A DNA stretch of 64,000 nt from Geobacillus zalihae NBRC 101842 (lineage in GTDB: Bacteria > Bacillota > Bacilli > Bacillales > Anoxybacillaceae): contig NZ_BCPV01000009.1 of the NCBI RefSeq assembly GCF_001544135.1, positions 1 to 64,000 on the forward strand, read 5' to 3'. The notes beneath the pieces are model-generated. The model was not told where the DNA came from. It worked only from the letters and a program-made list of their open reading frames with translations, and ran no database searches. A program made the position numbers and the translations under genes. This document shows, one piece after another, positions 36,716 through 49,106 of this stretch. How positions within the stretch are numbered: the first letter of the stretch is position 1; each line of letters starts with the position of its first letter.

Positions 36716-38389
36716 CTAGACGAGCTTTTTCTCCGAGCGGTCCATAGCCGCTGGCAGCAGCGCGGGGCCTCGGCGGAGCGCCTCTTCGCCGAACACATGG
36801 ACGAGCACTTCCTCGAGGCGGCGGACGGCGATGATTTGAATGCCGCTGACTTCGCCTAGCAACGATTGCATATTCTCAATCGGGATGATGACTTTTTTCG
36901 CCCCGGCTTGTTTGGCCGCTTTGATTTTGGCGAACACGCCGCCGACCGGTTTCACGCAGCCACGGATGCTGATTTCTCCGGTCATCGCGACCGTATGATC
37001 GACTGGCAGCTGGTAGATGGCGGAATAAATGCCGACGGCAATCGCCACCCCGGCTGACGGGCCGTCAACCGGCACCCCGCCCGGAAAGTTGACATGAATG
37101 TCGTAGCGGTCCGCTGGCACGCCCATCGCCCGCAACACCGTAATGACGTTTTCCGCCGAGCCGCGCGCCATGCTTTTGCGCCGCACCGATTTTTCTGCAC
37201 TGCCGATGCTTTCCTCCTCGACAATGCCGGTGACATTGATCGACCCTTTCCCTTTGGCCGGCAAAGCGGTCACCTCAATTTCCAACAGCGCGCCGGTGTT
37301 CGGGCCGTACACGGCAAGGCCATTGACGACGCCGACCGCCGGAGCGGAAGCGATTTTCTTCTCATAGCGCGGAGTCATTTGGCTCGATTGAATGACCCAT
37401 TCAATATCTTTGTCCAAAATGTGTTCTCGGTTTTCCGTGATGGCTAGGCCAGCGGCAATTTGCATCATGTTGACCGCCTCCCGCCCGTTGCGCGCATAGG
37501 CGGCAAGGAGGCGAATGCCGCTTTCTGACACGTTCAAGCGGATTTTTTCCGCCGCCTTTTTCGCGATGAGGGCGATTTCATCTTGGTCCAATTCACGGAA
37601 AAATACTTCCAGGCAGCGAGAGCGAATGGCCGGAGGAATTTCGTTCGGCGTGCGCGTCGTCGCCCCGACAAGACGGAAATCAGCCGGCAGTCCATTTTGG
37701 AAAATATCGTGAATATGGCTTGGGATTTGCGGATTTTCTTTGCTGTAATAGGCGCTTTCAAAAAATACTTTCCGGTCCTCAAGCACTTTCAACAACTTGT
37801 TCATTTGGATCGGATGAAGCTCGCCGATTTCGTCGATGAATAAAACGCCCCCGTGGGCGTTCGTCACCGCCCCTTGCTTCGGCTGAGGAATGCCGGCTTG
37901 CCCCATCGCCCCGGCCCCTTGGTAAATCGGGTCGTGCACCGAGCCGATGAGGGGGTCGGCGATGCCGCGCTCGTCAAAGCGCGCCGTCGTCGCGTCAAGC
38001 TCCACGAATACCGCATTTTTCTTAAACGGGGAGAGCGGATTTTTTTTCGCTTCCTCAAGCACGAGCCGAGCAGCTGCCGTCTTGCCGACGCCGGGCGGCC
38101 CGTAAATGATGACATGTTGCGGGTTGGGGCCGCATAAAGCAGCTTTTAACGCCTTGATGCCGTCTTCCTGACCGACGATGTCGTCAAAACTTTTCGGCCG
38201 CACTTTTTCCGCCAGCGGCTCGGTGAGCGAAATCGAACGCAGCTTGCGGAGTTGTTCCATCTCTTTGCGCGACTCTTTATCAATCGAAACTTTTTGCACA
38301 CGCTGCCCTCTTAGCAAATTCCAAAAATAAAGGCCGATGATGACCCCGAAAAACAGCTGGATGACCAGTACGATGTTCGTCCAATCCAT
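36716..38389 (-). CDS. lonB: Forespore Lon-like protease LonB
   Basis: A 557-aa membrane-anchored Lon homologue. One N-terminal membrane helix (VLVIQLFFGVIIGLYFWNLL) replaces the LAN domain. The AAA+ Walker A is [11 protein letters not shown] near residue 100, with FIDEIGELHPIQ. The protease Ser lies in VDGPSAGVAIAVG. In B. subtilis LonB is made in the forespore under sigma-F. Start MDWTNIV at 38389 agrees with the LonB N-terminus and has AGGAGG upstream. It precedes lonA but is separated from it by about 245 bp with no strong terminator. Confidence 0.95.
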   Translation of the reverse strand: MDWTNIVLVIQLFFGVIIGLYFWNLLRGQRVQKVSIDKESRKEMEQLRKLRSISLTEPLAEKVRPKSFDDIVGQEDGIKALKAALCGPNPQHVIIYGPPGVGKTAAARLVLEEAKKNPLSPFKKNAVFVELDATTARFDERGIADPLIGSVHDPIYQGAGAMGQAGIPQPKQGAVTNAHGGVLFIDEIGELHPIQMNKLLKVLEDRKVFFESAYYSKENPQIPSHIHDIFQNGLPADFRLVGATTRTPNEIPPAIRSRCLEVFFRELDQDEIALIAKKAAEKIRLNVSESGIRLLAAYARNGREAVNMMQIAAGLAITENREHILDKDIEWVIQSSQMTPRYEKKIASAPAVGVVNGLAVYGPNTGALLEIEVTALPAKGKGSINVTGIVEEESIGSAEKSVRRKSMARGSAENVITVLRAMGVPADRYDIHVNFPGGVPVDGPSAGVAIAVGIYSAIYQLPVDHTVAMTGEISIRGCVKPVGGVFAKIKAAKQAGAKKVIIPIENMQSLLGEVSGIQIIAVRRLEEVLVHVFGEEALRRGPALLPAAMDRSEKKLV

Positions 38390-38430
38390 GCCCCGATATC
38401 CTCCTGCCTTTAGATGGTATGTAGTATGAT

Positions 38431-38459
38431 AGTATCTCCGCGAACTGGCGGGAATAAAC
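38431..38459 (-). promoter_or_regulatory. Sigma-F-like promoter of lonB
   Basis: On the minus strand GTTTA (38455-38459), 15 bp, then GGAGATACT (38431-38439) fits the sigma-F pattern GYATA-N15-GGnnAnnHT closely, one mismatch in the -35. It lies about 45 bp before the lonB start. Sigma-F control of lonB is established in B. subtilis. Confidence 0.6.
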
Positions 38460-38496
38460 CAAAAAAGCGCCAGCGGGCGCGCGGGGCATGGGCGGC

Positions 38497-38529
38497 AAAA
38501 AAAGAAACCGCCGAAAAAAGGCGGTTTTC
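38497..38529 (-). terminator. Terminator after clpX
   Basis: On the minus strand aaaccgcc and ggcggttt form an 8-bp stem with a T-rich loop, followed by a run of seven T residues. Confidence 0.9.
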
Positions 38530-38532
38530 CCA

Positions 38533-39798
38533 TCAGGCAGATGTTTTCCGTTCCAGCTCGATGACGGTGCCATCATGACGGATCAGCGTCGGCGGCTTTG
38601 TGCCGCGCACCGTGTCGAGCGTGATGATGCACTTTTGCACATCTTCGCGCGACGGCAGCTCAAACATCACATCGAGCATAATGCCTTCGATGATCGAGCG
38701 AAGGCCGCGCGCGCCCGTTTTCCGCTCAATCGCTTTTTTCGCGATTTCACGGAGCGCCGCTTCTTCAAACTCGAGCTCAACGCCGTCAAGCTCCAGCATT
38801 TTTTGGTATTGCTTCACAATGGCATTTTTCGGTTTCGTCAAAATGTCGATCAACGCCTGTTCGTCGAGCGGCTCGAGCGTCGTAATGACCGGCAGACGGC
38901 CGATGAACTCCGGAATAAGTCCGAATTTGAGCAAGTCTTCCGGCAGCACTTTCGACAACAAGTTTTTCTCGTCGACATCCGTCTGGTTCATTTCCGCGCC
39001 AAAACCGATCACTTTTTTGCCAAGACGGCGCTTGATGATCGGCTCAATGCCATCAAACGCTCCACCGCAAATGAACAAAATGTTCGTCGTATCGATTTGA
39101 ATGAATTCTTGATGCGGATGTTTGCGGCCGCCCTGCGGCGGAACGCTGGCAATGGTGCCTTCTAAAATCTTGAGCAGCGCCTGTTGCACCCCTTCGCCGG
39201 ATACGTCGCGAGTGATGGAAGGGTTTTCCGATTTGCGGGCGATTTTGTCAATTTCATCGATGTAAATAATGCCTTTTTCCGCCCGTTCGACGTCATAATC
39301 AGCCGCTTGGATGAGCTTTAACAAAATGTTTTCGACGTCTTCGCCAACATAGCCGGCCTCTGTAAGCGAGGTGGCATCGGCGATGGCAAACGGCACGTTC
39401 AAAATGCGCGCCAGTGTTTGCGCCAGCAGCGTTTTCCCGCTCCCGGTCGGCCCGATCATCAAAATGTTGCTTTTCGACAGCTCGACATCATCGATTTTGC
39501 TGCCGGAATTGATCCGTTTATAATGATTGTAAACCGCAACGGCGAGCGATTTTTTCGCCTCATCTTGACCGATGACGTACTCATCTAGAATTTCCCGAAT
39601 TTCCAACGGTTTCGGCACGTCTTTAAATTCAAATTCCTCTTCATTGCCGAGCTCCTCTTCAACAATTTCCGTGCATAGCTCAATGCACTCGTCGCAAATG
39701 TAAACCCCCGGACCGGCAACGAGCTTTCGGACTTGGTCTTGTGTTTTGCCGCAGAACGAACATTTCAATTGCCCTTTTTCATCATTAAACTTAAACAT
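38533..39798 (-). CDS. clpX: ClpX ATPase subunit of the ClpXP protease
   Basis: A 421-aa AAA+ unfoldase. The zinc-binding domain has CSFC and CDEC pairs near residues 12-40. Walker A is [12 protein letters not shown] near residue 115, Walker [10 protein letters not shown] near 180. The IGF loop that docks into ClpP is present ([11 protein letters not shown]) and a pore-1 loop [11 protein letters not shown]. It unfolds substrates for ClpP. The gene follows tig, as in B. subtilis, and has its own promoter and terminator. Confidence 0.98.
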   Translation of the reverse strand: MFKFNDEKGQLKCSFCGKTQDQVRKLVAGPGVYICDECIELCTEIVEEELGNEEEFEFKDVPKPLEIREILDEYVIGQDEAKKSLAVAVYNHYKRINSGSKIDDVELSKSNILMIGPTGSGKTLLAQTLARILNVPFAIADATSLTEAGYVGEDVENILLKLIQAADYDVERAEKGIIYIDEIDKIARKSENPSITRDVSGEGVQQALLKILEGTIASVPPQGGRKHPHQEFIQIDTTNILFICGGAFDGIEPIIKRRLGKKVIGFGAEMNQTDVDEKNLLSKVLPEDLLKFGLIPEFIGRLPVITTLEPLDEQALIDILTKPKNAIVKQYQKMLELDGVELEFEEAALREIAKKAIERKTGARGLRSIIEGIMLDVMFELPSREDVQKCIITLDTVRGTKPPTLIRHDGTVIELERKTSA

Positions 39799-39885
39799 GT
39801 CATTTCACCCCTTGCCAACGAAATCGCGCCTGCTTATGTATCCATGTCCGCCATCTCTTATGTCGTAAAAATGTATGTATTCGCT

Positions 39886-39894
39886 ATTTTACCA
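39886..39894 (-). promoter_or_regulatory. Putative clpX promoter (extended -10)
   Basis: On the minus strand TG-G-TAAAAT forms an extended -10 about 90 bp before the clpX start, downstream of the tig terminator. The -35 is weak. Confidence 0.45.
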
Positions 39895-39977
39895 TACATG
39901 TTCCTGAGAAAGCGAATGAAAAAACCGTCGTCCATTTGGAAAAGTTTGAAAATTGCCGTTCAGGCGCCATGGTTGTG

Positions 39978-40018
39978 GATAAAGAACAAGGCACGAAGTC
40001 TCGCGCCTTGTTCCTTCC
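39978..40018 (-). terminator. Probable terminator after tig
   Basis: On the minus strand gaacaaggc (40005-40013) and gccttgttc (39984-39992) make a 9-bp stem with a 12-nt loop, followed by a short TTTAT run. The weak T-run may allow some read-through into clpX. Confidence 0.7.
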
Positions 40019-40028
40019 TTAAGATATA

Positions 40029-41315
40029 TTATGCCGCAACCTTGCTGTGCTCTACAAGAAAATCGACTGTTTTCCGCCATTTCAAATCTTCTTTGACGCC
40101 ATCTAAGCTGCCGAGCAGCTCTTTCAGCTTGTCCACGCTCAGCTTGTAGACTTCCGCCATTTTTTCGAGCTCTTTGTTTACTTCCTCGTCGGTTACTTCA
40201 ATGTTTTCGGCCTTCGCGATCGCTTCAAGCGTCAACGCCGCGCGCACCCGTTTTTCGGCATCTTCTTTCATTTGCTCGCGCAACGACGCTTCATCTTGGC
40301 CGGAGAATTGGTAATACAACTGCAAGTTCAGACCTTGCATTTGCAGGCGTTGGTCAAATTCGCGAAGCATCCGGTCGGTTTCATTTTTGATCATGACCTC
40401 TGGAATATCCATTTCGGCGTTGGCTGCCGCTTTTTCGACAACCGCATTGCGCAAGGCAGTCTCCGCCTCGTTCTTTTTCTCCTCTTCCAAACGGGCGCGA
40501 ATTTTCGCCTTCAGTTCGTCAAGCGTTTCGACTTCTTCATCGACGTCTTTGGCAAACTCATCGTCAAGCGCCGGCAACTGTTTCGCTTTCACTTCATGCA
40601 CTTGCACTTTGAACGTCGCCGGTTTGCCGGCCAATTGCTTCGCGTGGTATTCATCCGGGAATGTGACTTGGATTTCTTTTTCCTCGCCGGCTTTCATGCC
40701 GACAAGCTGTTCTTCAAACCCCGGAATGAACGTTCCAGAACCGATTTCAAGCGAATAGTTCTCCGCCTTGCCGCCTTCAAACGGCTCGCCGTCGACAAAT
40801 CCTTCGAAATCGATGACGACCGTATCACCGTTTTCCACTGTCCCGTCTTCTTTCACGACAAGTTCAGCGTAATCTTCTTGCAGGCGTTTCAGTTCGTTTT
40901 CGACATCTTCGTCCGTCACGGTTGTATCCATTTTTTCCACTTCAAGCCCTTTGTATTGACCGAGCTTCACTTCCGGCTTTACGGTCACTTTCGCTTTGAA
41001 AATTAAGCTTTTGCCTTTTTCCATTTGCTCAATGTCAATCTCCGGCATTGACACCGGTTCGATGCCTGCCTCTTCGACGGCTTTGGCATACGCCTCTGGC
41101 AGCAAAATGTCGAGCGCATCTTGATAGAGCGCTTCGACGCCGAAGCGTTTTTCAAACAGAACGCGCGGCACTTTCCCCTTGCGGAAGCCCGGAAGCGTGA
41201 TGTTTTTCACCACTTTTTTAAACGCGGCGTCCAAGCCTTTGTTCACTTTCTCGGCGTCGACCTCAACGGTCAATACGCCTTCGTTCCCTTCAAGCTTTTC
41301 CCATTTGACTGACAT
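40029..41315 (-). CDS. tig: Trigger factor (ribosome-bound chaperone)
   Basis: A 428-aa chaperone with prolyl isomerase activity. The N-terminal ribosome-binding domain holds the signature GFRKGKVPR near residue 45. The FKBP-like domain (about 160-245) includes [20 protein letters not shown]. The C-terminal arms are helical. It meets nascent chains at the exit tunnel. Start [13 protein letters not shown] at 41315 aligns with known Tig and has GGAGGG upstream. A strong promoter (TTGAAA-N16-TGG-TATAAT) precedes it. Confidence 0.97.
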   Translation of the reverse strand: MSVKWEKLEGNEGVLTVEVDAEKVNKGLDAAFKKVVKNITLPGFRKGKVPRVLFEKRFGVEALYQDALDILLPEAYAKAVEEAGIEPVSMPEIDIEQMEKGKSLIFKAKVTVKPEVKLGQYKGLEVEKMDTTVTDEDVENELKRLQEDYAELVVKEDGTVENGDTVVIDFEGFVDGEPFEGGKAENYSLEIGSGTFIPGFEEQLVGMKAGEEKEIQVTFPDEYHAKQLAGKPATFKVQVHEVKAKQLPALDDEFAKDVDEEVETLDELKAKIRARLEEEKKNEAETALRNAVVEKAAANAEMDIPEVMIKNETDRMLREFDQRLQMQGLNLQLYYQFSGQDEASLREQMKEDAEKRVRAALTLEAIAKAENIEVTDEEVNKELEKMAEVYKLSVDKLKELLGSLDGVKEDLKWRKTVDFLVEHSKVAA

Positions 41316-41437
41316 CCTTGTTCCCTCCACCTGAAATCATTGCTCGGACCATAGCGCACTCCGCTTGTCCAGATCTTTTTATGATGCCCGATTATGTAGA
41401 CAAGTATGCGAAAACAGATACATAGCACAGCCATTAT

Positions 41438-41465
41438 ATTATACCATACAACAGCCATGTTTCAA
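41438..41465 (-). promoter_or_regulatory. Sigma-A promoter of tig
   Basis: On the minus strand TTGAAA (41460-41465), 16 bp, then TATAAT (41438-41443) preceded by TGG: a consensus-like promoter with an extended -10. Confidence 0.8.
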
Positions 41466-41479
41466 CAGAGAACGAGCCA

Positions 41480-42460
41480 TTAGAGGGAGGAAAGTTCCTC
41501 TATTTCATATAGTTTTTGGCAAAGCCTTGCCATCTCCGCCGCCTCCACACCGTAGCGGTCGGCCAAGGCGGCCGCGTCAGCATCCAAGCCTAAAAACCGG
41601 CTCGCCATCCAATGGAGAGCAGCAAGCCAGGCCGCTGCATCCGCCGGCTCCGGCGGAAACGGATACAACACATATGCATAGCGAAGCCAAATTTCCGCCG
41701 CCGTTTCGTATAAGCTCGGGCTTTCCGCCGCGAGCTGCTGCTCAAGCCGGCCCAGCAGTTCGGAAGCAAATTCCGTTTCCGTCTGTTCGTCCAACGCTGA
41801 CGGGACGACCTCCATGCAACGGCCAAATTTTTCAACCGTCACCGTTTCATTGACTCGCTTCCCTGTCAACAGGCGAAGAAGCATCGTTTTCGCCATCGGG
41901 CTTTTTTCCGGTGCGCGTAAATATTGCTTGAGCAACGGCAGCACCGGATCGATGTCTTCTTTTTCCAGTTGTTTAATCAGTTGCAGCTGCTCAGCAATGT
42001 CCCCGGACTCAAGCAGCCGTCTCACCCGCTTCCACTCCGCGGGCGGAAGCGTGCGGGCATTCATTTTTTCACTGAATCGAAGCAGCTGGTGAAGCTGTTC
42101 GCGCAGCGAAACGGATAGCGACGGACGGCGCAAGGCGTGGCGGATCACGGTTTCGGCCTTGCTGTATCGATTCGTTTGCAACAATATGGCAATATACATT
42201 TGCAACAGTTCACCGTTGCCCGGTTGCTCGTCAAGCAAACCGGCAAGACGCCGCTCCGCCTCATCATATTCCCCAAGCTCATAGCAACAGACAGCCAGCC
42301 CAAGCCGAACCGGAAAGCTGTGGTCGCCAAGCTGTTCGGCGGCGCGCAAAAAGCGGAGCGCTTCTTTATATCGCTTCGCCTCGAGCGCAGCAAACGCCTC
42401 TTCCATAAGCCGTTCTTTTGTTTGCGGAAACATGATGATTTTTCCTTTTTTCCCGGCCAT
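41480..42460 (-). CDS. ysoA: TPR-repeat protein YsoA
   Basis: A 326-aa soluble helical protein. The N-terminal half contains tetratricopeptide-like pairs (EAFAALEAKRYKEALRFLRA and VCCYELGEYDEAERRLAGLL). The rest is alpha-helical without a recognised catalytic motif. It lies between leuD and tig, like ysoA in B. subtilis, whose function is unknown. Start taken at MAGKKGKIIMFPQ (42460); a second ATG nine codons on (MFPQ) with AAAGGAAAA upstream is possible. A sigma-A-like promoter lies just upstream. Confidence 0.85.
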   Translation of the reverse strand: MAGKKGKIIMFPQTKERLMEEAFAALEAKRYKEALRFLRAAEQLGDHSFPVRLGLAVCCYELGEYDEAERRLAGLLDEQPGNGELLQMYIAILLQTNRYSKAETVIRHALRRPSLSVSLREQLHQLLRFSEKMNARTLPPAEWKRVRRLLESGDIAEQLQLIKQLEKEDIDPVLPLLKQYLRAPEKSPMAKTMLLRLLTGKRVNETVTVEKFGRCMEVVPSALDEQTETEFASELLGRLEQQLAAESPSLYETAAEIWLRYAYVLYPFPPEPADAAAWLAALHWMASRFLGLDADAAALADRYGVEAAEMARLCQKLYEIEELSSL

Positions 42461-42490
42461 CTTCGCCCGCTCCCATTTGCATTTACCATC

Positions 42491-42519
42491 AGTGTAACAA
42501 GTTTTCCCTCGCGAAACAA
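42491..42519 (-). promoter_or_regulatory. Putative promoter of ysoA
   Basis: On the minus strand TTGTTT (42514-42519), 17 bp, then TACACT (42491-42496). Both hexamers match consensus at four of six positions; spacing is ideal. Confidence 0.4.
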
Positions 42520-42598
42520 CCCGCGTCTTGCTGGGTAACACAAGCCGCTTGTTTGCCGAAAAGCAGCCGGCCTCTGGACGCAGACGCCGTCAAACGCG

Positions 42599-42633
42599 AA
42601 AAAGGCTGCTCCCGCCGATTGGCAGAGCAACCC
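42599..42633 (-). terminator. Terminator of the ilv-leu operon
   Basis: On the minus strand ggttgctctgcc and ggcgggagcagcc form a long stem with a 4-nt loop (aatc), followed by five T residues. Confidence 0.85.
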
Positions 42634-42664
42634 ATCTCTCCTTGCCGCCCGGAACACATGGCGC

Positions 42665-43258
42665 TTACGGCCGTGGACAATGCCGTCGTTCGTAGGCGGC
42701 GATATGCGCTTCGTACACAAACGTCAAATCAATTTCGTCCCATCCTTTTAGCAACAGCTGTTTTCGATACGGGTCGATGTCAAACGGACGCGAAAATCCT
42801 TCATCGTCAAATACCCGCTGTTCTTCAAGCGAAACCGTCAGTTCATAGTCTGCGCGCTCGCTTTGGCGCAGCAAGTAGCGGACATCCTCTTTATCCAGCC
42901 GGATCGGCAACAGTCCATTTTTTAAGCAGTTGTTGTAAAAAATGTCGGCAAACGATGGGGCAATGATGACGCGGAATCCGTAATCTTGCAGCGCCCACGG
43001 CGCATGTTCGCGCGATGAGCCGCAACCGAAGTTTTCATCGGCGACTAAAATCGTCGCCCCTTCGTTTTCCGGGCGGTTGAGCTCAAACTCCGGATTTGGC
43101 GTGCCGTCGCTCAAATACCGCCAATCGTAAAAGAGAAACTGGCCAAAGCCGGTGCGTTCAATCCGTTTCAAAAACTGCTTTGGAATGATTTGATCGGTAT
43201 CAATATTCGCCCGATCGATGCCGGCGGTTTTTCCGCGATGGATCGTAAACGGCTTCAT
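42665..43258 (-). CDS. leuD: 3-isopropylmalate dehydratase small subunit
   Basis: A 197-aa swivel-domain subunit that, with LeuC, isomerises 2-isopropylmalate to 3-isopropylmalate. Visible are the start MKPFTIHRGKTAGIDRANID, the motif DTDQIIPKQFLK and the loop FGCGSSREHAPWAL, all diagnostic. It is the last gene of the branched-chain operon, 96 bp after leuC with an inverted repeat in that gap. A strong terminator follows. Confidence 0.97.
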   Translation of the reverse strand: MKPFTIHRGKTAGIDRANIDTDQIIPKQFLKRIERTGFGQFLFYDWRYLSDGTPNPEFELNRPENEGATILVADENFGCGSSREHAPWALQDYGFRVIIAPSFADIFYNNCLKNGLLPIRLDKEDVRYLLRQSERADYELTVSLEEQRVFDDEGFSRPFDIDPYRKQLLLKGWDEIDLTFVYEAHIAAYERRHCPRP

Positions 43259-43289
43259 CGTCCTTTCCCCCTTCCGTTATGGATGTCAC

Positions 43290-43343
43290 TGATGGCAAAG
43301 GAGCTCGGTTTCCTAGGATGCCGCGCCGCCTCTTTTGCCATCA
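43290..43343. repeat. Inverted repeat in the leuC-leuD gap
   Basis: The arms tgatggcaaaggag (43290-43303) and ctcttttgccatca (43330-43343) pair over 14 positions with one mismatch, enclosing a 26-nt GC-rich loop. There is no T-run, so it is not a typical terminator. It may stabilise or mark a processing site in the polycistronic mRNA. Confidence 0.7.
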
Positions 43344-43354
43344 CGATCGTCAAT

Positions 43355-44770
43355 TTAACAGACCGGCTCGGCTTCAAGCTGGCGCACATCGACAAAATGT
43401 CCGTAAATCGCAGCCGCCGCCGCCATCACCGGGCTGACGAGATGCGTGCGCGCCCCTTTTCCTTGCCGCCCTTCAAAGTTGCGGTTCGACGTTGACGCAC
43501 AGTGCTCGCCTTCTGGGATGATGTCCGGGTTCATGCCCAAACAGGCGCTGCAGCCGGAGTCGCGCCATTCAAAACCGGCGTCGATGAAAATTTGTGCCAA
43601 CCCTTCCGCTTCGGCTTGTTTTTTCACTTGCTGCGATCCAGGCACGACGAGCGCCCGTACACCAGGAGCCACTTTTTTCCCTTTCACGATGCTCGCCGCC
43701 GCGCGCAAATCGCTGAGGCGTGAGTTGGTGCACGAACCGATGAAGACGTGCTGCACCGGAATATCCGTAATCGGCGTGCCCGGTCTAAGCCCCATGTACT
43801 CAAGCGCCCGGCGCACCGCGTTTTGCTCTGTTTTGCTTTCAAATTGCTCGGGATGCGGCACGACGCCATCGACGGAAGTGCTCATCGCGGGGTTCGTCCC
43901 CCACGTCACCATCGGAGCGATCGTCGACGCATCGATTTCAATCGTTTTATCGTATTTTGCCCCCTCATCGCTGGCTAACGCCCGCCACCGTTCCACCGCC
44001 TTGTCAAACTCCTCGCCTTTTGGTGCATATTTGCGGCCGCGCAAATAGGCGAACGTCGTTTCATCCGGACTGATGAGGCCGGCTCTCGCCCCAGCTTCAA
44101 TCGACATGTTGCAAATCGTCATTCGCTCTTCCATCGACATGCGTCGGATCGCTTCGCCTGTAAATTCGATAATATAACCGGTGCCGACGCCAACGCCATA
44201 GCGGCCGATAATGGCCAAGATGACGTCTTTGGCGGTCACTCCTTTGCCGAGGCGGCCGTTGATGCAGATTTGCAGCGTTTTCGGCTTATGCTGCCAAAGC
44301 GTTTGTGTAGCCAATACATGCTCGACTTCGCTCGTGCCGATGCCAAACGCCAAGGCGCCAAACGCCCCGTGCGTCGACGTATGGCTGTCGCCGCAAACGA
44401 TCGTTTTTCCCGGCTGGGTCAACCCGAGCTCTGGGCCGATGACGTGAACGATTCCTTGCTCTTCGCTGTTCAGGTCGGCGAGCGGAATGCCGAACTCGCG
44501 GCAGTTGCGCTCAAGCGCAGCGATTTGGTTGCGCGCCACTTCGTCGGTAATCACAAATCGGTTAACGGTTGGCACGTTATGGTCCATCGTCGCAAAGGTC
44601 AAATCCGGCCGCCGCACCTTCCGTCCTTTTTGCCGCAACCCTTCAAACGCTTGCGGCGAGGTCACTTCATGCACTAAGTGCAAATCGATGTACAATAAAT
44701 CCGGTTTGCCCTCCTCACGGTAGACGACGTGGTTTTCCCAAATTTTATCGATGATCGTTTTCGGCTTCAT
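43355..44770 (-). CDS. leuC: 3-isopropylmalate dehydratase large subunit
   Basis: A 471-aa aconitase-family subunit carrying the 4Fe-4S cluster. The cluster ligands are visible in [11 protein letters not shown] and [11 protein letters not shown]. The segments [20 protein letters not shown] and [12 protein letters not shown] are typical. It works with LeuD in leucine synthesis. The ATG at 44770 follows GAGGTGAAAG, 20 bp after leuB. Confidence 0.97.
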   Translation of the reverse strand: MKPKTIIDKIWENHVVYREEGKPDLLYIDLHLVHEVTSPQAFEGLRQKGRKVRRPDLTFATMDHNVPTVNRFVITDEVARNQIAALERNCREFGIPLADLNSEEQGIVHVIGPELGLTQPGKTIVCGDSHTSTHGAFGALAFGIGTSEVEHVLATQTLWQHKPKTLQICINGRLGKGVTAKDVILAIIGRYGVGVGTGYIIEFTGEAIRRMSMEERMTICNMSIEAGARAGLISPDETTFAYLRGRKYAPKGEEFDKAVERWRALASDEGAKYDKTIEIDASTIAPMVTWGTNPAMSTSVDGVVPHPEQFESKTEQNAVRRALEYMGLRPGTPITDIPVQHVFIGSCTNSRLSDLRAAASIVKGKKVAPGVRALVVPGSQQVKKQAEAEGLAQIFIDAGFEWRDSGCSACLGMNPDIIPEGEHCASTSNRNFEGRQGKGARTHLVSPVMAAAAAIYGHFVDVRQLEAEPVC

Positions 44771-44790
44771 TGGCTTTCACCTCGCACGTC

Positions 44791-45906
44791 TTAGGCATAA
44801 ACGGTCATAATTTGAGCAATGGCCGTATAATCCAGCACCGCTGTTTTGATTTCTTCGACCATTTCGTTCGTTGATACGATGCGGCCGCCGCTTGGCGCCA
44901 AGTCGGCGGTGCGCAAACCTTGATCGAGCGCCTGCCGCACCGCGTGCTCTACCGCCTCCGCTTCCGCGGTGAGCCCGAACGACAGGCGAAGCATCATCGC
45001 GGCTGACAAAATCGCCGCAATCGGATTGGCTTTGTTCATGCCGGCGATATCAGGCGCTGAACCGTGCACCGGCTCATACAAGCTCGGACCGGAAGCGGAT
45101 AAGCTGGCTGACGGCAGCATCCCGAGCGAACCGGACAACATGGAGGCTTCATCGCTTAAAATGTCGCCAAACATGTTTTCTGTCACAATGACATCAAACT
45201 GCTTCGGCGCGCAGATGAGCTGCATCGCGGCATTGTCAACAAGCATATGCTCAAGCGTGACGTCCGGAAACTGCTTCGCCACCTCTTCGGCCACTTCCCG
45301 CCATAGACGGCTTGACGAAAGGACGTTCGCCTTGTCGACCGAAGTCACTTTTTTCTTCCGCCCGCGTGCGAGTATAAACGCCATGCGGACGATCCGCTCA
45401 ATTTCTTCTTTTTTATATAACAAGGTGTCCACTGCTTTTTCTTCGCCGTTTTCGACGACGCGGCCGCTCGGCTGGCCGAAGTAAATGCCGCCGGTCAGCT
45501 CGCGGACGATGACAAAATCGACGTCTTGCACGAGATCCGGTTTTAACGGCGAAGCGGAAACCAAACTGTCATAGCAAACAACCGGCCGCAAGTTGGCATA
45601 TAAGTCGAGCTGCTTGCGAATGGCAAGCAATCCTTTTTCCGGGCGCAAATGCGGAGGGTTGTCATCCCACTTCGGACCGCCGACCGCCCCAAGCAGCACC
45701 GCATCGCTTTCTCGGCAAAGGCGGAGCGTTTCCTCGGGGAGCGGCGTCCCCGCCTCATCGATCGCCGCTCCACCGATCAATCCATATTCAAACGTAAACT
45801 CGTGGCCAAACCGGATGCCGACCGCTTTCAATACCTCGACCGCTCCGGACGTCACTTCTTTGCCGATGCCATCCCCTGGCAAGACGGCAATCCGATAGTT
45901 TCCCAT
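44791..45906 (-). CDS. leuB: 3-isopropylmalate dehydrogenase
   Basis: A 371-aa NAD-dependent decarboxylating dehydrogenase converting 3-isopropylmalate to 4-methyl-2-oxopentanoate. Motifs are [11 protein letters not shown] at the start, [10 protein letters not shown] near residue 138 and the metal and substrate segment [19 protein letters not shown] near 245. [18 protein letters not shown] gives the nucleotide-binding loop. Length fits. It follows leuA by 16 bp with GGGGGG before the ATG. Confidence 0.97.
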   Translation of the reverse strand: MGNYRIAVLPGDGIGKEVTSGAVEVLKAVGIRFGHEFTFEYGLIGGAAIDEAGTPLPEETLRLCRESDAVLLGAVGGPKWDDNPPHLRPEKGLLAIRKQLDLYANLRPVVCYDSLVSASPLKPDLVQDVDFVIVRELTGGIYFGQPSGRVVENGEEKAVDTLLYKKEEIERIVRMAFILARGRKKKVTSVDKANVLSSSRLWREVAEEVAKQFPDVTLEHMLVDNAAMQLICAPKQFDVIVTENMFGDILSDEASMLSGSLGMLPSASLSASGPSLYEPVHGSAPDIAGMNKANPIAAILSAAMMLRLSFGLTAEAEAVEHAVRQALDQGLRTADLAPSGGRIVSTNEMVEEIKTAVLDYTAIAQIMTVYA

Positions 45907-45922
45907 TCTGAATCCCCCCGTT

Positions 45923-48518
<2,596 letters not shown>

Positions 48519-48587
48519 TCAAGAAACAGCGCAAATGCTGCGATGGCGCCATGACTGCGCATGGGTGCGGTTTTGTATTGATGGTTG

Positions 48588-49106
48588 TTAAATGATAAAC
48601 GCCGTTTTCTGGTTCGTGGTCGCTTTTTGCGCCCCGCGGGTGAACGCGGTTGTTCCCGTGCGCGCCACTTCCTTAATGCCGTACGGGCGCAATAGTTCAA
48701 TCAACGCCTCGACTTTCTCCGGCTCGCCGGTCACTTGAATGACGAGGCTGTCTTTGCTTACGTCGACGATCGAGGCGCGGAACGGCTCGATGAGCGTGTA
48801 AATTTCCTGGCGGACCGCCGGAGGAGCGGCAACTTTAATGAGCGCCAGCTCGCGGGCGACGATCGCTTGGTCGGTGATGTCATTCACCTTCAACACATCA
48901 ATCTGCTTGTTCAGCTGCTTAATGATTTGCTCCGCCGTCCGTTCATCGTCAACGTTGACGACGAACGTCATCCGCGAAACGCCCTCGATTTCCGTATGCC
49001 CGACCGTAATGCTTTCGATATTGTAATGCCGCTTCGTAAACAGCCCGGTAATGCGGTTTAACACGCCCGGGCGGTTGTTGACTGTCATCGTGATAATTCT
49101 TCGCAC
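48588..49106 (-). CDS. ilvN: Acetolactate synthase small (regulatory) subunit
   Basis: A 172-aa protein with an N-terminal ACT domain ([20 protein letters not shown]) that binds valine and a C-terminal activation domain. It confers feedback control on IlvB. Its start overlaps the ilvB end by 22 bp. B. subtilis calls it IlvH. A 105-bp gap before ilvC follows it. Confidence 0.97.
   Translation of the reverse strand: MRRIITMTVNNRPGVLNRITGLFTKRHYNIESITVGHTEIEGVSRMTFVVNVDDERTAEQIIKQLNKQIDVLKVNDITDQAIVARELALIKVAAPPAVRQEIYTLIEPFRASIVDVSKDSLVIQVTGEPEKVEALIELLRPYGIKEVARTGTTAFTRGAQKATTNQKTAFII

Noticed and set aside
39799-40028. Plus-strand frame starting MKKPSSIWKSLK in the tig-clpX gap
   Set aside because: No ribosome-binding site and it continues into the complement of tig; a chance frame.
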